From: Alphaproteobacteria bacterium
GTDB lineage: Bacteria > Pseudomonadota > Alphaproteobacteria > Ferrovibrionales > Ferrovibrionaceae
Assembly (NCBI GenBank): GCA_947473805.1
Contig: CANJGB010000018.1
Coordinates: forward strand, 1 to 64,000
Reading direction: 5' to 3'
Length of the DNA: 64,000 nucleotides
Shown here: piece after piece, positions 63,128 through 64,000 of the stretch
Numbering within the stretch: the stretch's first letter is position 1
Layout of the letters: each line of letters opens with the position of its first letter
Translations under genes and position numbers: made by a program
Notes under the pieces: model-generated
Told to the model about the DNA's origin: nothing
The model's database searches: none
The model's input: the letters and a program-made list of their open reading frames with translations, nothing else

Positions 63128-63772
63128 ATGCGCATCCCGGTGTTCAAGACGTATAGCCGCGGCGAGTTTCTCGCCGATGCCTGGCTGCATATCGTGGGCG
63201 TCACGGCGGCCGGCGCCGGGGCCGTCGTGCTGCTGGCCATTGCGCTGTCACAGAACTCGCTGCGGCTCGGCGTCGCGCTGACGGTCTATGCCCTGGGCCT
63301 GGCGGCCACCTTCGCCTTTTCGGCCGCCTACAACCTGGTGCAGCGGCCGCAATTGAAGGCGGTGCTGCGGCGGCTGGACCACAGCGCCATCTTCGTGATG
63401 ATCGCCGGCACCTATACGCCTTTCGCCCTGGTCTCGCTCGGCGGAAGTTACGGCTATGGCCTGCTCGCCTTCGTGTGGGCGGTCGCGGCTTTCGGCGTGG
63501 CGCTAAAGCTGTTCCTGCCGCACCGCTTCGAGAACATCGCCGTATTGTTCTACCTGGCACAGGGCTGGGCGGTGCTGACCGCGATCAATCCGCTGATCGA
63601 GGCGCTGCCCTCGACGGCGATGGTGCTGCTGCTGGCCGGCGGCGTGATCTATACCGGCGGCGTGGCGTTCCACATGTGGGAGAAGCTGCGCTATCACAAC
63701 GTGATCTGGCATTCGTGCGTGCTGGCGGCGGCGTGCTGCCACTATGCCGCTGTGGTCGACGCGGGTGCGTAG
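63128..63772 (+). CDS. Hemolysin III / PAQR-type membrane protein
   Basis: The 214-residue protein has about seven hydrophobic helices. The HlyIII motifs are EFLADAWLHIVGVTAA, SAAYNLVQ, LRRLDHSAIFVMIAGTYTPF (Asp-His) and a C-terminal YHNVIWHSCVL (two His), which form the metal site of the PAQR fold. Despite the name, most bacterial members are not proven toxins and may act on membrane lipids. Confidence 0.93.
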   Translation: MRIPVFKTYSRGEFLADAWLHIVGVTAAGAGAVVLLAIALSQNSLRLGVALTVYALGLAATFAFSAAYNLVQRPQLKAVLRRLDHSAIFVMIAGTYTPFALVSLGGSYGYGLLAFVWAVAAFGVALKLFLPHRFENIAVLFYLAQGWAVLTAINPLIEALPSTAMVLLLAGGVIYTGGVAFHMWEKLRYHNVIWHSCVLAAACCHYAAVVDAGA

Positions 63773-63781
63773 AGCAAAGCC

Positions 63782-64000
63782 CTAGCGGCAGCGGACCTCG
63801 TTCATCTGGCTCTTGTCGGCCAGGGTAATGCGCGCGATCTCGACCCGGCCGCCCGGCGGCAGCATGCAGATGCCGACCGGGTTCATCCACGACTTAACCT
63901 TGACCTCGATCTTCTGGTCGGCGGCGATTTCCATCGGCAGGCAGAAGCGCAGTGGCGCGCCCACATCGGCGGCGAAGGTGATCGGCCGGAAGGTGCCGGT
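63782..64000 (-). CDS. Partial unknown protein, cut by the window end
   Basis: An open frame on the minus strand runs from the window edge to a stop at 63782, giving 72 visible residues with no internal stop. It includes PLRFCLPMEIAADQKIEVKVK, a Cys-Met turn (GICMLPPGG) and a Cys near the C-terminus. Two to three Cys in a short beta-rich tail suggest an exported or disulfide-bearing protein. I do not recognise a family. The start lies to the right. Confidence 0.55.
   Translation of the reverse strand, partial: TGTFRPITFAADVGAPLRFCLPMEIAADQKIEVKVKSWMNPVGICMLPPGGRVEIARITLADKSQMNEVRCR

Overview
The window is a GC-rich chromosomal segment of an alphaproteobacterium. Supporting marks are the gene orders yebC-ruvCAB-ybgC-tolQRAB-pal-cpoB-tilS-ftsH-folP-glmM, serC-serA with a short structured leader, hisZ next to purA, zapA followed by a 6S-like RNA and the 5-formyl-THF cyclo-ligase, rpoH with the alphaproteobacterial RpoH box, and several Bug-type tripartite tricarboxylate receptors. 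A Rhodospirillales-like lineage is my best guess; genus cannot be read from the sequence.

Layout. 1-970 is a mobile-element scar beside tRNA-Glu(CUC): an unknown coding remnant, the 3' end of an IS3-type transposase, a lone phage terminase small-subunit-like gene, and short direct repeats that could be integrase arm sites. 1137-7295 holds an RluA/RluD pseudouridine synthase, rpoH, a frameshifted trypsin-like lipoprotein, purA and hisZ. 7567-12095 holds a PRC-barrel protein, a methyltransferase, a dienelactone hydrolase, a MaoC protein, a LysR regulator and a Bug receptor. 12209-15508 is the serine operon and a DUF2177-like membrane protein. 15587-20201 holds an aldo/keto reductase with an SDR, an alpha/beta hydrolase, a DUF1127-like small protein and a divergent MocR-type regulator.

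20205-38048 is one long minus-strand envelope and DNA-repair block: yebC, ruvC, ruvA, ruvB, ybgC, tolQ, tolR, tolA, tolB, three tandem Pal-type lipoproteins instead of one, cpoB, tilS, ftsH, folP, glmM and a sensor histidine kinase. The Tol-Pal proteins span the envelope and couple inner-membrane energy to outer-membrane constriction at division. FtsH, TilS, FolP and GlmM supply proteolysis, tRNA modification, folate and cell-wall sugar precursor. 38158-40857 holds a YmdB-like phosphoesterase, the cyclo-ligase, 6S RNA, zapA, a coiled-coil protein and an HxlR regulator.

41489-53078 is central carbon metabolism: tkt, gap, pgk, a class I aldolase, a ThiE-like protein and an inositol monophosphatase. 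It is interrupted by a PAS histidine kinase, a second copy of the unusual SDR, a frameshifted M48 peptidase and a DUF898-like membrane protein. 53079-53811 is gene-free: a palindromic element, a 21-bp five-copy G/T-rich tandem repeat and a degraded Bug remnant. 53812-60088 is an accessory catabolic cluster: hydrolase, three Bug receptors, nitronate monooxygenase and two overlapping PaaI thioesterases, with two more long palindromes. The window closes with a UDP-glucuronate 4-epimerase-like enzyme, an orphan sigma-54 response regulator, MAPEG and HlyIII membrane proteins, and a gene cut by the window end.

I did not find a clearly new multi-gene system. The best leads are the triplicated Pal genes with structured spacers, the compact MocR/DUF1127 control region, the paired SDRs with an LQNA motif, and the repeat-rich scar at 53.1-53.8 kb.
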